34,729 nucleotides of DNA from Trachelipus rathkii (taxonomy: Eukaryota > Arthropoda > Malacostraca > Isopoda > Trachelipodidae): positions 1-34,729 of the forward strand of contig JABUQX010059962.1 in NCBI GenBank assembly GCA_015478945.1. The letters run 5' to 3'. A program made the translations under genes and the position numbers. Below the pieces are notes generated by a model. That model did no database searches and was not told where the DNA came from. It saw only the letters and a program-made list of their open reading frames with translations. Positions 21,170 to 34,409 of the stretch are shown one piece after another. The stretch's first letter is position 1. Each line of letters starts with the position of its first letter.

Positions 21170-23400
21170 GTACTTAACATAACTTTGAACTGCCATTTTT
21201 GCCAAACTGATATTAGAAAAAACAGTTTAGTAAAATAAACAATTATTAAACAGATTTAAAGCTGGTGGCAAGAGTGTGAAGATACATGCTCTTATGTAAT
21301 AAAACACAACAGGATGATAAAAGGGGCCTTTAATTTTATGAATGCTAGCTATCAATGTGTGTGTGTGTGGATTTTGTGTAAAAACAGGAATAGCTAAACT
21401 ACTTAAAATTTTAAATGTTAAACCGAAAGAATTATTTTAAAACTCTTAAATCTTATTTGGAATACAAGATTTTTAATGTCATAAAACCAACCTGTTAAGT
21501 CAATAATAATAATAATATAACAGATCAAAATCAAATTTTACTTTAAATATATATATATACCATGTAAGATTTCTAAATAGTAAATACATTTAATATATTT
21601 ATTATAGATTATTTTTCTTATTAAAAATGAGTATTTTTAAATTTTTCCACTATAAAGAACTTAAATTTACACATTTCTATCATAATAGCAATTTAATATA
21701 AATATATTGGTTCCCTCAGTAAAACAATTAAATATATATATATACTAAATTTTTTACAAAATTTAACTCCTTCAAAAAAATAAAAGTTACCCAATTCTTT
21801 ATACATAAGTAAATATTTTCATACTTAATAAAATATTTTAATAAAACATTATTAGACCAAAAAATTAAGCTCTGTATTCCTTGAGCAAAATTTTATAATG
21901 ATTAATCACTTACCTGAGTTATGCCTTCCTTTCGTACTGTTTCAAATATTTTCCACAATCTACCAGTAAAATTTTTTTTTTGCAAATAAATATTCAAGTA
22001 AATCTCATTCCCTATCCGGAACGCAACCGAGTTCGGGGAAGAGTAAAAGCGGAGATAAGTATATTAAATTTTGTCACACTTACATCGGCGATGAAACCAT
22101 TAATAGCTCAAATTTATTCGCTCTGACATTACATGAATATGTTCACTGTCTTTTAACAAATCTTCCACTATAATATTCAAACTCCAATATAAATAAATTA
22201 GTTAAGTATAAAAGATAAAATCCATTTTTCCTACTTTTATATAGAAGTCATAATACATGAGCCACGAATCTCATATAGATTTTAAAGACAAAATTTTATC
22301 ATATACTGATCAATTAGTTAAATATATAATGATAAAATAATATTAAAGACAAAATTTTAAAATATAATGATCAATTAATTATGTATAAAAGATAAAGTAT
22401 TTAGGTATTCTTATATAATAACTATAATTTATTTAGTAGAAAATCAATTTAATAATTATATTTGTATTTATATGAGCATAAATATGTTTTTTCAGTATTA
22501 CTCAACTCTCTGCAAACACGTTGTAACAGTTATTTTCATATATCTAATAATAACTTTAATAAATACTTTTATTGTACCAAATTTAATTTAAATTCTTAGA
22601 TAAACTAAACTCTTTTATTATTTTTTATAACTTTAAAAAATATAATTATTATAATAACATTATTTAATATAGTTTGGTATGATGTTTTAATTTTCTATTG
22701 TTATTGTTAATACACTGACCATCTATATATTACTATATTATTGAAGTATTCTACTAAAGAACCAAAAAGATCCGCGTTTGAAATCAGAAGATATGGAAGA
22801 AGTATAGTAAATAAAGGGATTATAATAGGTACTACTGATCTTCTCATTATATAAGAAGGCGCCACATTTAGGTGTAATACAAATCAAAAATCATTAATAA
22901 AAAAAATTCAAAAAAATAGACAACCACAGAGCAAAGATAAAAAACAGATACTTCATTTGAGCTTACAGACCGCTGATTGTCTTAAAAGGAGATAATCTAG
23001 AGAACAAACATCCACTTAATATAATCAAAATAACCTGCGTAATGTTGATACATATGCATTCCAAAAGAAAAGCTGATCAACAAGTTAGTGACCTCTATGA
23101 AAGGATAAGGTATTGCCTTTAACCCTAGCATTTATTATGCAAAGGATATATTTTAATACCTAAATTTATAACATAATACCCTTTAGGACATTATGAAACC
23201 GCCGCTAAATTCATGATCAGGACGAATTCTTAAAAGCCGTGTGTGGGTCACGGTGTAAGCGAAGTGACTTTGAATCGACGAGACTTAGGGAGTATTTGTC
23301 CGGTCGTGTAAGAGTCGTAATTTGAGAGAATAACGAGTGTGTATTAAGTATTATATAGTTAGTATCTGAATTCAATCATGGAAGCCGATGGATGATATCC
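21170..23400. other. AT-rich DNA, no gene seen
   Basis: Only short microsatellites (GT near 21356-21369, AAT near 21503-21515, AT near 21547 and 21734) and plain AT-rich sequence. Translation of both strands shows dense stops and no familiar motif. Confidence 0.55.
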
Positions 23401-23404
23401 CAGT

Positions 23405-23490
23405 GCCCTAATGCCCCTGGGAATCGAACGACCGTGAACCATAGTCAGACCGGACTTGAAGTCTTAAGTAATGGAGCCATGAGATGAGAG
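23405..23490 (-). repeat. tRNA-like fragment, possibly from a tRNA-derived SINE
   Basis: The minus strand reads ATGGCTCCATTACTTAAGAC, then AGTCCGGTCTGACTATGG, then CGGTCGTTCGATTCCCAGG. GTTCGATTCCC is a good B box, and TGGCTCCATTA is a degenerate A box (TGGCNNAGTGG expected). Their spacing is as in a tRNA. A clean cloverleaf and CCA end are lacking, so this is a tRNA-derived repeat or pseudogene rather than a tRNA gene. It shows no obvious relation to the 8.5-9.8 kb repeat family. Confidence 0.45.
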
Positions 23491-23499
23491 TGGCAGAGG

Positions 23500-25730
23500 C
23501 GACGAAGAAAGGTGCACGATAATATCGAGTTTGAGTTACCTATGTATAGGGGGGTCACATGGATTAATTGACTGACTCAAGCGAAGATATTAAAACTCCC
23601 TACAGTGGATGAGTATTTTGAGTTTCACACTACTACTATAGTTCGAGGATTCTCTGTACTCTCTTTTATTGAACCCACATTACAACACATTTACTAGTTC
23701 CACTCAAATACACAGTTGCTTTTTGAGTGGATCTAATTTTATTCTATCCCTCTCCTTCTCTTTTTCACTCTCATCCAACTCGCATTTTTTCTTTCTTTAC
23801 CAAATATTGCTTATTATCTCCAACTGATTCAATCCCTCTTATATTTACCGGTATATACCAGATGAAGGTTGACCAAGCTTAAAGTGATGCAGGCAAGAGG
23901 AAGGACTTTCCAATATAAATTTTAAATCTATTTATAAATGCATAAATCGGCTGAATTATTTCTTCATATTCAATGACACAATCTCTCTAACATCACAAGT
24001 TATTGCATGCAGTCATTTCATTCTTGAGATAATATATTATAATTCTCTACAATTCATACAATGCCCTTTAAAAGATTGTTTTATTAATTTCTTATTACGA
24101 TATATATATATGTACCTATTGTACATATATATCTACCAATTCTTCTACACATTAGTTTCACTACTATATAATATATCTCAACACGTATAAGTAACATAAA
24201 CATCCACCAATGTTAATTAATTGTTCGCAGCCACCTTCCTACCATTTACATCACAACTTATCCTTAACTAACTATATCAAACTCTTAGAGCATTACTATC
24301 CTGTTCCCTTCTCATTTCCAACCATACATAAACTACCCCACCCCCCCTAAATATTTACATCTCAGATACTTGTTCACCATCCAAAAATGACTTCACTAAC
24401 ATGACTCTTCTCATTCGCTCACTACAATCATCTTCCTCTTTATCTCCATTTACTTTCAAACCACCTCTTTCTACCTATCATTAAATAGGGCACACATCAT
24501 ATAAATGCTCCAACTCTTCTTTAAGAGATCATCGCTCAGATATTATAGTAAAGACATATAAAATCATTGCTCGAGCGTTTCGTACAATAAAGTAGGACCA
24601 ACGGCATCTAGCTACTCTTCTACATTCACCATCGAACGGTATGCAATGGCCACTCTTTTCTCCCTAGCTCAACCTCTTCACATATCAAATTAAGAGACAC
24701 TAAGGAGAATTATTGATATTTCTGCTTCACTCTAAACTTATTATCTTTAAAAACGTTATGAAGTATATATTGAAGCTGGTAAGAAGCCAGATAGAACGCT
24801 ATCGAGGACTGTCCGCCAGTGGCTAGAGTTATGCTCAGTGCAAAACAACCAGAGCGACACTACCCTGGACGCTGCAGGAGTAACTATTTCATAGTATGAA
24901 ATTAGACATATGAGCATCTATGAATTCACTCTATAATTTTACTATCTTATAGGAAAAATATTATCAGAAAAAATTACAAAGCTTTGTTATAACACGTCCT
25001 GATCTCCTCAAAAATACACTTTAACCTTCTCAGGTGGTAACATCCGGCCGACTTAATCACCGAAAATCGCGAGCATCCTCAAATTTTTGGCTTAAGTCAA
25101 AATATAGACCTAATACTCCACAACCACCATCCAATATTCAATATACCCTATGATCCTTTCTTAAATGTTCTCATGCCGACGAGACGCTGTGCAAACACAC
25201 CAAACGTGTTGATTCATCCAGATGACCCATGAAGTAACTAAAATTCCCGTAACGACACCGATTTCCCTTGATCCTCACATTCCTTTAAATTGTTGGTGAA
25301 TATTAAGGATGGGCCGGATATCCTCATATGATGGCATGCCCTCTGATTATTATTTTTTCTATATTTTCGAAGCCTGTGACTTATTTATGAGAGTTCGAGA
25401 GTCTAATTTATCGTATCCGTATTGGTCTACTATATTCAAGATAATTTTTTAATTGATCATTTCATTGTTTATATTATACATAATAATTAGATATTTTATT
25501 AAAAATATAATTTTTGTAGACTAAATTGTATTCATTATAGTTTCCCATCTTTAAATTATTATTAAGATGTAATCATTTTAAGAAATATATGAACCAAATC
25601 ATGAGCCCTTGCGGTTTACAGAAAACATTAAAATCCCCAAATACTATGGCCTACAATTCATTCTTAACTAGGAACTCTTCTTAGTTCCAGCTCTTAGACC
25701 GGCCGCACTCAACCCAGAAATCATCCTTAC
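23500..25730. other. Mixed-composition DNA, no gene recognised
   Basis: Includes a pyrimidine-rich stretch (about 23690-23830 and 24220-24490) and plain AT-rich sequence. Several non-AT stretches (24780-24885, 25020-25340) have ordinary composition, but translation of both strands gave nothing I recognise. They may be further decay of the LINE lying to the right. Confidence 0.45.
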
Positions 25731-25739
25731 GCGTATGTA

Positions 25740-26680
25740 GCCGGTGCCCGGTGCCGGTGCCGGCAACTCAGCATTGCGGTTGCACCCGTGCTGCTTTTTT
25801 CCATTAAAATGCATCAAGTGTGTTGGGTGCCGAACCAACCAAAACTGCGCACAATACTCTAACTGGGCCTAACATAAGCTATTCATATGTTCCTATACTA
25901 CAGTTACGTTCCGGATGGAGGTGCGTAAAGAAGGCAAATTCCTGGTTCCTGAGCTTGCACTTGTATAAGAACAGCCTGACATGGCGTGATCCAATATTAT
26001 ATCAGAGCAGTTGCAGAGACCCATAGGTGGAAGGTGCAGGTTGTGGAAAACTTAAAATATAAGGCGTAATACCTTTCCTTTGCTGGTGCTCCCCACACCG
26101 ATGTGCCGTTAGGTGCGAATCGGTTGCGTGCAGTATTCAGCTGCTTTACGAATCTAACCGAAAACAAATCTTTATCTTGAATCCAACAGATTAAGAGCCA
26201 ATCCCCATTCGTAATCGTAGTTTAAGGTTTTTACCCGTCATGCAGAGACTACGATAAAGATGTAATTCGACACGCGAGTACAGTGCTCACCTTTTACTAG
26301 GTTAAAAATTCTTTACCATAACCGACACCGATATCTGCCCACCCAGAGGTTCATCAAAGAATCATTTTGAATCTTTAATAACATCATCAATATTACCTAC
26401 TGAGATAGCCCACTTTGGTATCATCTTCAAACTAAGTAACCTCACATTTTAAGTTTCCTGGGTTCTCATAAAAAATTATTTATATAAATGAATCTGGGAA
26501 CAATATAGGCCCCAGCACTGAACCGCTGTGGGACACTAACTCTTCACTATTCTCAATGATTACTTTGTTGCCATTATAGTTCCAGTCTAAGCAACACTTT
26601 TTGAGGAGACGGATCACATATTACTATGGCCTCCGACGAGGGCACAGACAGCCACTCAGGCGATGTTCTGCCCTCTTTCC
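25740..26680 (-). pseudogene. Non-LTR retrotransposon (LINE) reverse transcriptase remnant
   Basis: The minus strand shows RT blocks in correct order, broken by frameshifts. VIIENSEELVS is followed by SGSVLGPILF (26524-26498), the conserved GVPQGSVLGP block. The active-site block reads FEDDTKVG (26431-26409), where most relatives have FADDTK. Downstream are VRKAAEY-like residues (about 26165-26130), KGKVLRLIF (about 26080-26055) and LVRPQLEYCAQFW (25873-25839), a hallmark of the C-terminal part of Jockey/CR1-type elements. No endonuclease domain or poly(A) end was found, so this is a fragment. It would copy RNA at the target site in an intact element. The subfamily is not assigned. Confidence 0.8.
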
Positions 26681-26689
26681 TATCCAGGT

Positions 26690-28985
26690 AATTCCCTCCG
26701 GTTGAAGCCTAGAGATTTGAAAAAAACCTATTCTCCCCAAACTAATTACATAAAAAACTTACCACGTTAAATGCATGAATCCTAAATCAATTCTCCCAAA
26801 CCCAAATTACATGAGTGTCGGTATAATGAGATCTTATACTCTTTTTGGAGCTGGACATCCATGCCTTGATCGAGAGAGCAGTAGGCTTTCCCAGTCCAGC
26901 ATGCGAAGAGTCTTTTTTCACGAGAACACCTTATTATATGAAGCTAGTACAGTTAGAAACCCAAAAATCTCGAATCTGTGATCTCCTCGTCGGAAAATCC
27001 GTTTGATTGAAGCCAGATTCGCAGAAAGCTGCATGAACCAAAATTACGAAGTCTTCAACTAAACTTAAAAATATCACAAATCTGAAGTGTGATGACTCCC
27101 TAAAAAGCAAATTTAATAAAGTAAACCAAAAACAGTTAGAAGATTTTCTAAGTCTCTCGCATGCCCTAATCCACAATGAAATCTAGCAGTCGCGATAACA
27201 CCCAATATACTATTAAAATACGCCCTAGAAGGAGACTAATTACCTTCGGCTGTTTTAGGGCGTAGTAAGCGTCAATACAATATTCATCATCCTCTCTCCT
27301 CTCCCTCAATCTCTCAATTCTATTTCCTTCCCTCTATATGACTCCCTTTCTTCAACACTCTTTTTACCAAATCAATCCCATTCTTTCTATAACATCACAG
27401 AGCACCTCTCTCAGTTCTAATGCTCCCCATCACTCTCTGGCGGTATCTCCTCTAAATTTTCTTCTCCTCCTCAATCACTTGAGTTTGTTAACATATATTC
27501 TTTCACGTAGATCTAACGTGATAATTCCGCCATAATGATGATTATAAATAAGCCGCCCGTTCACAAACGAATGACACAACCTTTAATCTGAGTCTAATTT
27601 CTTAAATCGAATCGGCCGAGCTCCACCGGCCCTCGAGAAGTCTCCTTTACCTGGGTGATCTACATGTTCCCTCACCAAGAAAAACGAAAAAAAACCAAAT
27701 TTGCTCATATCTTATATCCCATGTATAACTCGTAGGCTTAGTAATAGTTCTAATTTATTATATTGTGCTCTTGTTATTAGGCTAAGCATATATACATGGC
27801 GAGCAGGATTTCATTTTAAGGCGGAGGTGAGCAAGAGGCTTTGGAAGCGATATATAGTACCTTATTTATTTATATACTTATAACTCATATATATATATTA
27901 AGTATTTAATATATATTTATTCTTCATCTGTACCTTTTTGGATATAAATTCACTTATAATTATAAGAATAGGCTTACAATATATATAAAGATGATAATCT
28001 AGTATACCATAATATACTATTATACATAAATATATTAAATTAATAACTAAAACCTAATGCGAATAATATTGAATTCTATTTACATATGCGTCATATAAAA
28101 TTATAATGCTAACCAGTAATAGCCAAGACTGTTATAATTTCTTATATTTACCAAAGCCCGCCAATCTAAACTTTCAAATCTGTAAAGAGAACATATCTGC
28201 CTTTTTTTTTAGCAAAGTATGTGCATCCAGCTCAGGCAGAAAATCACTGTCCTAGGAAGAAAGCACATAGATGAATTAAAATGCCACACAGCTAAAGCTT
28301 GACTTCAAGCCACAATATTCTATTCGAACATACGAACAAGAACAATTAAAATTCTGAGAAAACAAACAAAATTTATGTTTTAGTAAATACGTTTAGTATA
28401 GTAATTACCTCCTTCCACGTCAACAACTATAATGCCGAAATTAATGTTAATCTCCAGAGGAATTGTTTTTTGATAAAACTAAATTAATGCCTTTAACTGT
28501 AAAAATCCAGAGTCTGGATCCGTTGACGCCAAGCATCTAAGGTCACGTTTTTTATTTTTCGAACCTTGAAATATAGATTATAGTGTGCGAGGTCAAGATA
28601 ATTGCTACCATCCCTCGCACCACCACAATTGCAATATTCCTTAAACTTTTTAAATTTATAAAACCTAAAAAAAAAACACCCAGACACAACAAACAAAAAA
28701 AAAACTCTCCTCTGAAAGGGCTCTGAACCCTACTATCTTAGCCAAAATTAATTTCTAACTCTCTCTTGGCCCTTGTCCTTATTGACTGGTTAAGTTCAGT
28801 TCTAATCTTTTCTGATTCTATAGTAATTTTCTACAGAGCCATGTATCATCTCTATGTCTTGAATATTTTAAAAACACGTGAGACATGCCCTTACAGATTA
28901 ATTTTAAGAAGTGTCTGTTATGGACGAGAATTTGTTGATTTTTTTTATAATATTCATCACTATGTATAATCATCTCTATTTATTT
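26690..28985. other. Degraded or unique DNA, no gene recognised
   Basis: The first few hundred bases may be the 5' continuation of the LINE on the minus strand (an 80-codon open stretch at 27176-26934), but no motif supports this. The rest is plain AT-rich and pyrimidine-rich sequence (27290-27480). A hairpin at 27219-27264 is listed separately. Confidence 0.45.
27219..27264. other. Inverted repeat TACGCCCTA / TAGGGCGTA
   Basis: A perfect 9 bp stem (27219-27227 with 27256-27264) around a 28-base loop. No U-tract follows, so it is not a terminator-like signal; it may mark the end of a small decayed element. Confidence 0.6.
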
Positions 28986-28989
28986 CCAC

Positions 28990-29076
28990 CTATAGACAGG
29001 TTATATATATTATAATTATATATAATATATATATATAATACTGCATATTATTATATATATATATATATAATAATAT

Positions 29077-29107
<31 letters not shown>

Positions 29108-29131
29108 ATAATATATATTTATATATATTAT

Positions 29132-29166
<35 letters not shown>

Positions 29167-29195
29167 ATATTAATTATAATTATTATATATATACT
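28990..29195. repeat. (AT)n array
   Basis: About 200 bp of alternating T and A with phase slips and a single GC interruption near 29042. Confidence 0.95.
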
Positions 29196-29327
29196 TCACC
29201 CATGCCATTGGCCCAAGAGACCACAATATTTACAATTCGCCCTACATAAAATGTTGCCGACCCCCTGCTCTAGAGAGTAAAACTGAAGAATTTCAAAGTA
29301 TAACTTCAATAATTTTTTATTAAAATT

Positions 29328-29329
29328 AT

Positions 29330-29372
<43 letters not shown>

Positions 29373-29413
29373 AAAGGAGAGGAGGGGGGAGAAAAAAGGA
29401 GAGAGAGAGAGAA
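29328..29413. repeat. (GA)n microsatellite with A- and G-run variants
   Basis: (GA)n core at about 29332-29367, followed by AAAAAAGGAGAGGAGGGGGG variants and a second GA block. The R/E-rich plus frame is a repeat artefact. Confidence 0.95.
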
Positions 29414-29729
29414 AATGTCTGGTTTATTTAAATCTCACAAAATACATAATTTCCAATTCTTTTATACGAAATTTGTGAATTTTTTAGCTTTCCTTTTCCC
29501 GAATTCCGTAAGATTGAATTTTTACTGAGACAGTACTTCAACCATGAATTGGGTTTATACATCTTTAAACATACACTATCCAAACAAACTACGTAAACCC
29601 AATAATATTCAAATTATTATAAATAATTTTATGCTTATAAAAATTATAATGTTTCCCAACATGATTGTTTATTGGTATATGTTTATTGCGAATGAAAAAT
29701 GATGCGAGCAAGAGATAATAAAGTACTAT

Positions 29730-30520
29730 TATATATATAATGCCCTATTATATATATATATAATATATATGATATATATATATATATATATCATATAATA
29801 TATTAAAACTATATATATATATTATATCCCCCCCACCCATATATAATATTACGATAAATTTGGTTAAATACTATCTTATAGCTATATATAAGTTTTATAA
29901 TATATATATATATAGTTAATCGTCAATAAATCTATATATAATATATTATAATTTAAATATATATATAAGTAATTCATATAATACCTCCATTAGTCATTAT
30001 TCCATTTACAAAATATTTGGGGGAGATATAATATACATCTACTAATATATAATATACTATATAAAAATATTATATATATATAATATAATATATTTACAGT
30101 ATAATTATTATATATATTACATATATACTAAATTATTAAATTTAGGGTATGTTTATAATCCCGCAATATAATATTAATCTCAACCTCACATTCATATACA
30201 CGAAAACCATAATCACCAAGAATAACGAGACTCAAACATTCAAAACATGCTAAATAATAAAAAATAATAACAGTATTAAATACCGATATATATATATTTA
30301 AAATACCGTTATAACTTTTCTGTATTGTATTTAACCACATAATAACTATAGATATATATTATAATTATATAGTTTAAAATAGTATAATAATATATATTAT
30401 ATATCTAACAATAATAGTTGTCTATAAAAATATAGTATATTTAGTATACAATATTTTTATTATAATAATATATTAATATAGTTATATATAAATATAAGAT
30501 AGACTTATTATATTTATATC
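29730..30520. repeat. Cluster of imperfect AT arrays
   Basis: AT blocks at about 29730-29830, 29890-29970, 30030-30125 and 30345-30500 alternate with short AT-rich unique stretches. A minus open stretch (30340-30128) matches nothing known. Confidence 0.85.
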
Positions 30521-30782
30521 TAAACAGTATACTATCGATATTTGCGGGATCCAGGAGGATCATTGGATTCCTTATTATGGTGTTATGGCGGCCACGGCAC
30601 GGTCAAAATTCTGTAGAAACTTAGTACTGATGTAATCAGAGTGAAGGATAATACGTCAAACCCACTCCCACTGTTCACTGAAATGCTATGAAAGGCTGCT
30701 CGAACATTACCATCCATTCTATTCAGTCCATTATTCCTTTTGAACTCATCAGACTGGTACTGGGGAATACGTTTGATATTTA

Positions 30783-30872
30783 GGTTAAGTTTAAGGTTTA
30801 GGAGTCTAAGACTTAGGGTGTTAAGACTGTTGGATAGTTTTAAGGTTAGGATTAAGCGCTTTTAGGTTTTCT
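30783..30872. repeat. Degenerate TTAGG/TTAAGG-like motif run
   Basis: TTAGG, TTAAG and TTTAGG words recur in about 90 bp (for example TTTAAGGTTTAGG), without a fixed period. It might be a decayed interstitial telomere-type tract of arthropod type (TTAGG), but it is too irregular to be sure. Confidence 0.35.
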
Positions 30873-31049
30873 TTAATGATGGCATGGTGATGCAAGCTAT
30901 GTGCTAATCCATTAGGTTGTTCGTTTCTTTTCCAGGTTTAGAGTGACTTTTTTCAGCAGTTAGGTTTTCGGTCCGCTGATTGTTTAGGTACTTTCGTTCG
31001 GTAGTCCGTACAGTTTTCTACAATTTTCTGTTATAGTTCTTAAAAGTAT

Positions 31050-31335
31050 CAAAATCATCTTCAGCCTTAGACCCAGTTAAGTAATATCTTTTAAGGAAAC
31101 CAAAAATATGCCTTACCTCTTGCCTGGCGAAAGGTCTTTAGGTCCAAATATGTCTATACCCTATACCAACCCTCAGTTACTCATATGGTCGCCTATTTTT
31201 TGTGCATCCTGTGCATTAAAGCGTTTTGCCAACATACCGTAAATCTTCCCATCTATTTATGCACCGTGGAACGATTCATATTTTTTTTTTTGGTATTAAC
31301 ATCCTGAACCTGGTCACTACCATTTTTCTTATCGC
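31050..31335 (-). pseudogene. Possible second integrase remnant (zinc-binding region and core start)
   Basis: The minus strand gives an HGAH-like pair (about 31269-31255), then GKIYGMLAKRF-like residues. CTGCTK follows (about 31215-31197), a C-x2-C pair, and then IDIFGP (31158-31141), typical of the first catalytic strand of retroelement integrases, followed by SPGKR. Order and spacing fit an integrase N-terminus joining its core. Two or three frame changes are needed, and neither flank extends the match clearly, so this may be chance. Confidence 0.35.
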
Positions 31336-32353
31336 TCCCGTAGATTCAAAAACGATTATGACACTACATATCCCACACAGAATTTATAGGTTTTAAATGT
31401 CAGTCGATGCACTGAAAATTATATAAACGGAGACAGATACTTACATGTTCGTTCGATGCGAAGAACGACACTTACGAGTATTCAATTGCCACGTGATTTC
31501 GCATTCCACTTCCGCTGGAAGGACCTCTCTGGTCTTAATGTCTATTATTTTCTAACCCTGCGTATTTAGTAAGCACTGGCACATTTTAAAACATAATAAG
31601 CCCGCCATCGACGCACAATTCCTGGTACCACAAACGGTCAGGGCACACCCGAAGGTGCCCCCCGTCATAGTCGTTCTCATATGTTTACCTCCATATGCTT
31701 CTGCCCTTCCTCACTGGACTCGTCAGACTTGACCCATAACCACATATCCGATGTATTTAATACTATAATTGCGATACCACCTATCAATACTCCAAGCACT
31801 TACTAGAACAAGGAGACCATCATCTTAGCAATGCACTTGAGCTTTAGGAATTGGAAAAGAAACTCTAGATCAACGTTTAAATGAGAAATGGGTCTCTTCT
31901 CGTTCAAGTTACTACTCTGCAATCAATTCTAATCTCTTCAGTCATATCCTTATCTTTCACTCTGAAACATCCCTCTTTTTTCCCCTCCTGATGAAATAAG
32001 AAACATTCAAGGGCACTATTTACCAGTTATGAACAGAAAGACGAACATATTGCTAAGTCATTCTAAGAAATCTACAAAGCAGAAAAAGATTTCCCTGCTT
32101 ATAAACGTATTACTATTTCCCTCGAACGTCAGGACTTCGCCTGACAAACCGACCAAATTCTCATTTACTTACTATAGCTTGACCTTTATTAAACACACAC
32201 TCTTTTCCCACCATACTAAGTGCGAAAATTGGGTTTAACCAAAACTAAAGTGTTTGCACCGTTTTCTGAAATCTTCTACTGCAAAGATACTAGATATCAC
32301 ATCTCCAACTTCACCAGAAATGTAGTCACTGGTTGCTTTTTATTCCAACGACC

Positions 32354-32383
32354 ACCAAGTCCACACAATAAGATGGACTTGGT
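32354..32383. other. Perfect 10 bp hairpin ACCAAGTCCA / TGGACTTGGT
   Basis: The arms at 32354-32363 and 32374-32383 are exact inverted copies with a 10-base loop. This is unusually strong for non-AT sequence in this window. Confidence 0.75.
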
Positions 32384-33299
32384 TGACTCAACTCTAATTC
32401 GTTTCACATCCAGAGAAGTCTCCTTCCCACCAATACCTACAGAAAACTCCTCCCAAAAAACCGGTCGTACAGCCAAAATCTCTGTTATATCAAAATATCT
32501 CGGCTTTTTCCTTACCACCTCTTGCCTTTACTTTACTCTACGTTTTTTTAGACTTTTCTTGTTACGCGTGTGCTGGTATATAATAAAAATGCCTAAATAC
32601 CTCGTCGGATATGGGACCGGTCTTCCTACGTCTCAGCGATCCTTGTTCCTCCCTCATTATTTAAGCTGTGGAGTCTCCATAAATGCTCTCATATTATCTC
32701 TACCACGTAGGACAAGATTGTCTCAAAAGAATTCCTCAATATAATTCATAATAACATGGCATGGCCCTATTTCCAGATATCAAAAAAAGTATTTATGAGT
32801 GCTCGAGTGAGCTAAACTAATTTCCAATAAATTAATATGTCTATTATTCTCTGAAGCTCCAAAGCTTTGTTATGTCAAGGTATCATATTAACCAATATGG
32901 GCCATACCTAAAAGTGCATAGTTTGTAGGACTGTCAAACCTATGTCTATCACGACTCTTTTAAAACCTTTGGATCAATCGAGCGCCGGCACATATCTTCA
33001 CGTATAAAAGAGGTGGACAAATGATCTCAGAGGCTATGTTTTTTTGTGTCATTCTAAGTTTTCTCTCATTCAATTAGGCTAAGTCTAATCCACCATTTCA
33101 AAAACTACAGTCACCTCTTTCTACTAAGACTTATGTAGATCAGTAATGTTTCAAGTGCGTAATAGGGCATATTATTTGTCACGGCATAGTGCGATTCACA
33201 TTTGACTTATTCGAAATCTGCTTTATTAGGATTTGCTACGATTACAATAATAAGTCCATTATAATATAATAACATATTACTATTTTATTTAAAGTTACT

Positions 33300-33560
33300 T
33301 ATAATATATAACAACTTACTTATATATATATATAATCAATACATATAATTAATACTAATGTTATTATAATATTATATATTATATATATATATACATTAAT
33401 ATATATAACTTAATATATAATTCTTAATTATTTATTCTATATACTATATATATAGTATATAGTATATATAAATATATTTATAATATAATATCAATTAATA
33501 TATACATATATATACCATCCACGTTTAATATATATATTATATATATATGTTATATATATA
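33300..33560. repeat. Imperfect (AT)n array
   Basis: Alternating AT blocks with short interruptions such as 33515-33528. Confidence 0.9.
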
Positions 33561-33824
33561 TTTCCCTTCCAGCCCATCAACCCTTTTGCCAAAAAAGGTG
33601 TTTGCCTTCTCTCCCCTTATGATAGTAGGTTATACAGCCCATATTGGCCCTGAGTTTACCCGCTTTCCCGATACATTTGTTAGAGTTCCTTACCATATCC
33701 TCTTCTTGCTAAAATAAAATAACATTTAGCCGACCGTTTATAAGCAAGCATCCCATTCCAGTTGGGCTATAACAAAATACAAAACTGGGAGAACTTTCAA
33801 AAATCCTTTGCAACCATTCATTAT

Positions 33825-33855
33825 GGGGCGACTCTGCCAGGGGGCGACTCTGCCA
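33825..33855. repeat. 15 bp tandem duplication GGGGCGACTCTGCCA
   Basis: Two exact copies (33825-33839 and 33841-33855) with one G between. Confidence 0.9.
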
Positions 33856-34385
33856 CCAACAGATTTTAGTCTAAAGTCTGAATTAGATCTTTGTTTGATT
33901 ACTCCTAAAACGTTCCTTGTTCCCTGGGATGCGCCTTTAACACAGAAACTCTCTAATATTTTGAAAAGTTTAGAAAAATTACAAAACTGTCTTCAATGTA
34001 ACTGAAATTCTTTTTGTTTGCTCCAATTCTCTTATGGATCGCTTTAACCTGATCCGCTTTTATTAACTTATACGGTAGGTGACGTCACGTTTGCTCTAAC
34101 TTTATAATTTTAATTCTTCCATTAATTGACCATTGCCGTAATTAAAACCCTTTATTTTTTTCATTGTCTTGTGCGTTTATGTGGGAGCCGATGCGGAGAG
34201 GTGGAACGCCGTTTTCATCAGGAGTCTAAATTAACAGCTATCCAGAGATCATCTCGCCTCCAATAAAGACCGGGTTCCGGACTGTTGATGAATGCCACTT
34301 AACTTTCTTTCAAAGCAGTTTTATACATCAACATACTCAGCGGAATCTTGCATCTCCCACGATCTTCCTCAGGTAGACATATTAC

Positions 34386-34409
34386 GGACCACCTCTCATG
34401 TGGTGGTCC
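34386..34409. other. Hairpin GGACCACC / GGTGGTCC
   Basis: A perfect 8 bp GC-rich stem with an 8-base loop. Confidence 0.7.

Noticed and set aside
32220..32744. Longest open frame, 174 codons on plus
   Set aside because: It has no recognisable domain, mixed S/T/L/F-rich composition, an internal hairpin and no nearby exon signals that I can defend. A frame this long is plausible by chance in a 34 kb window.
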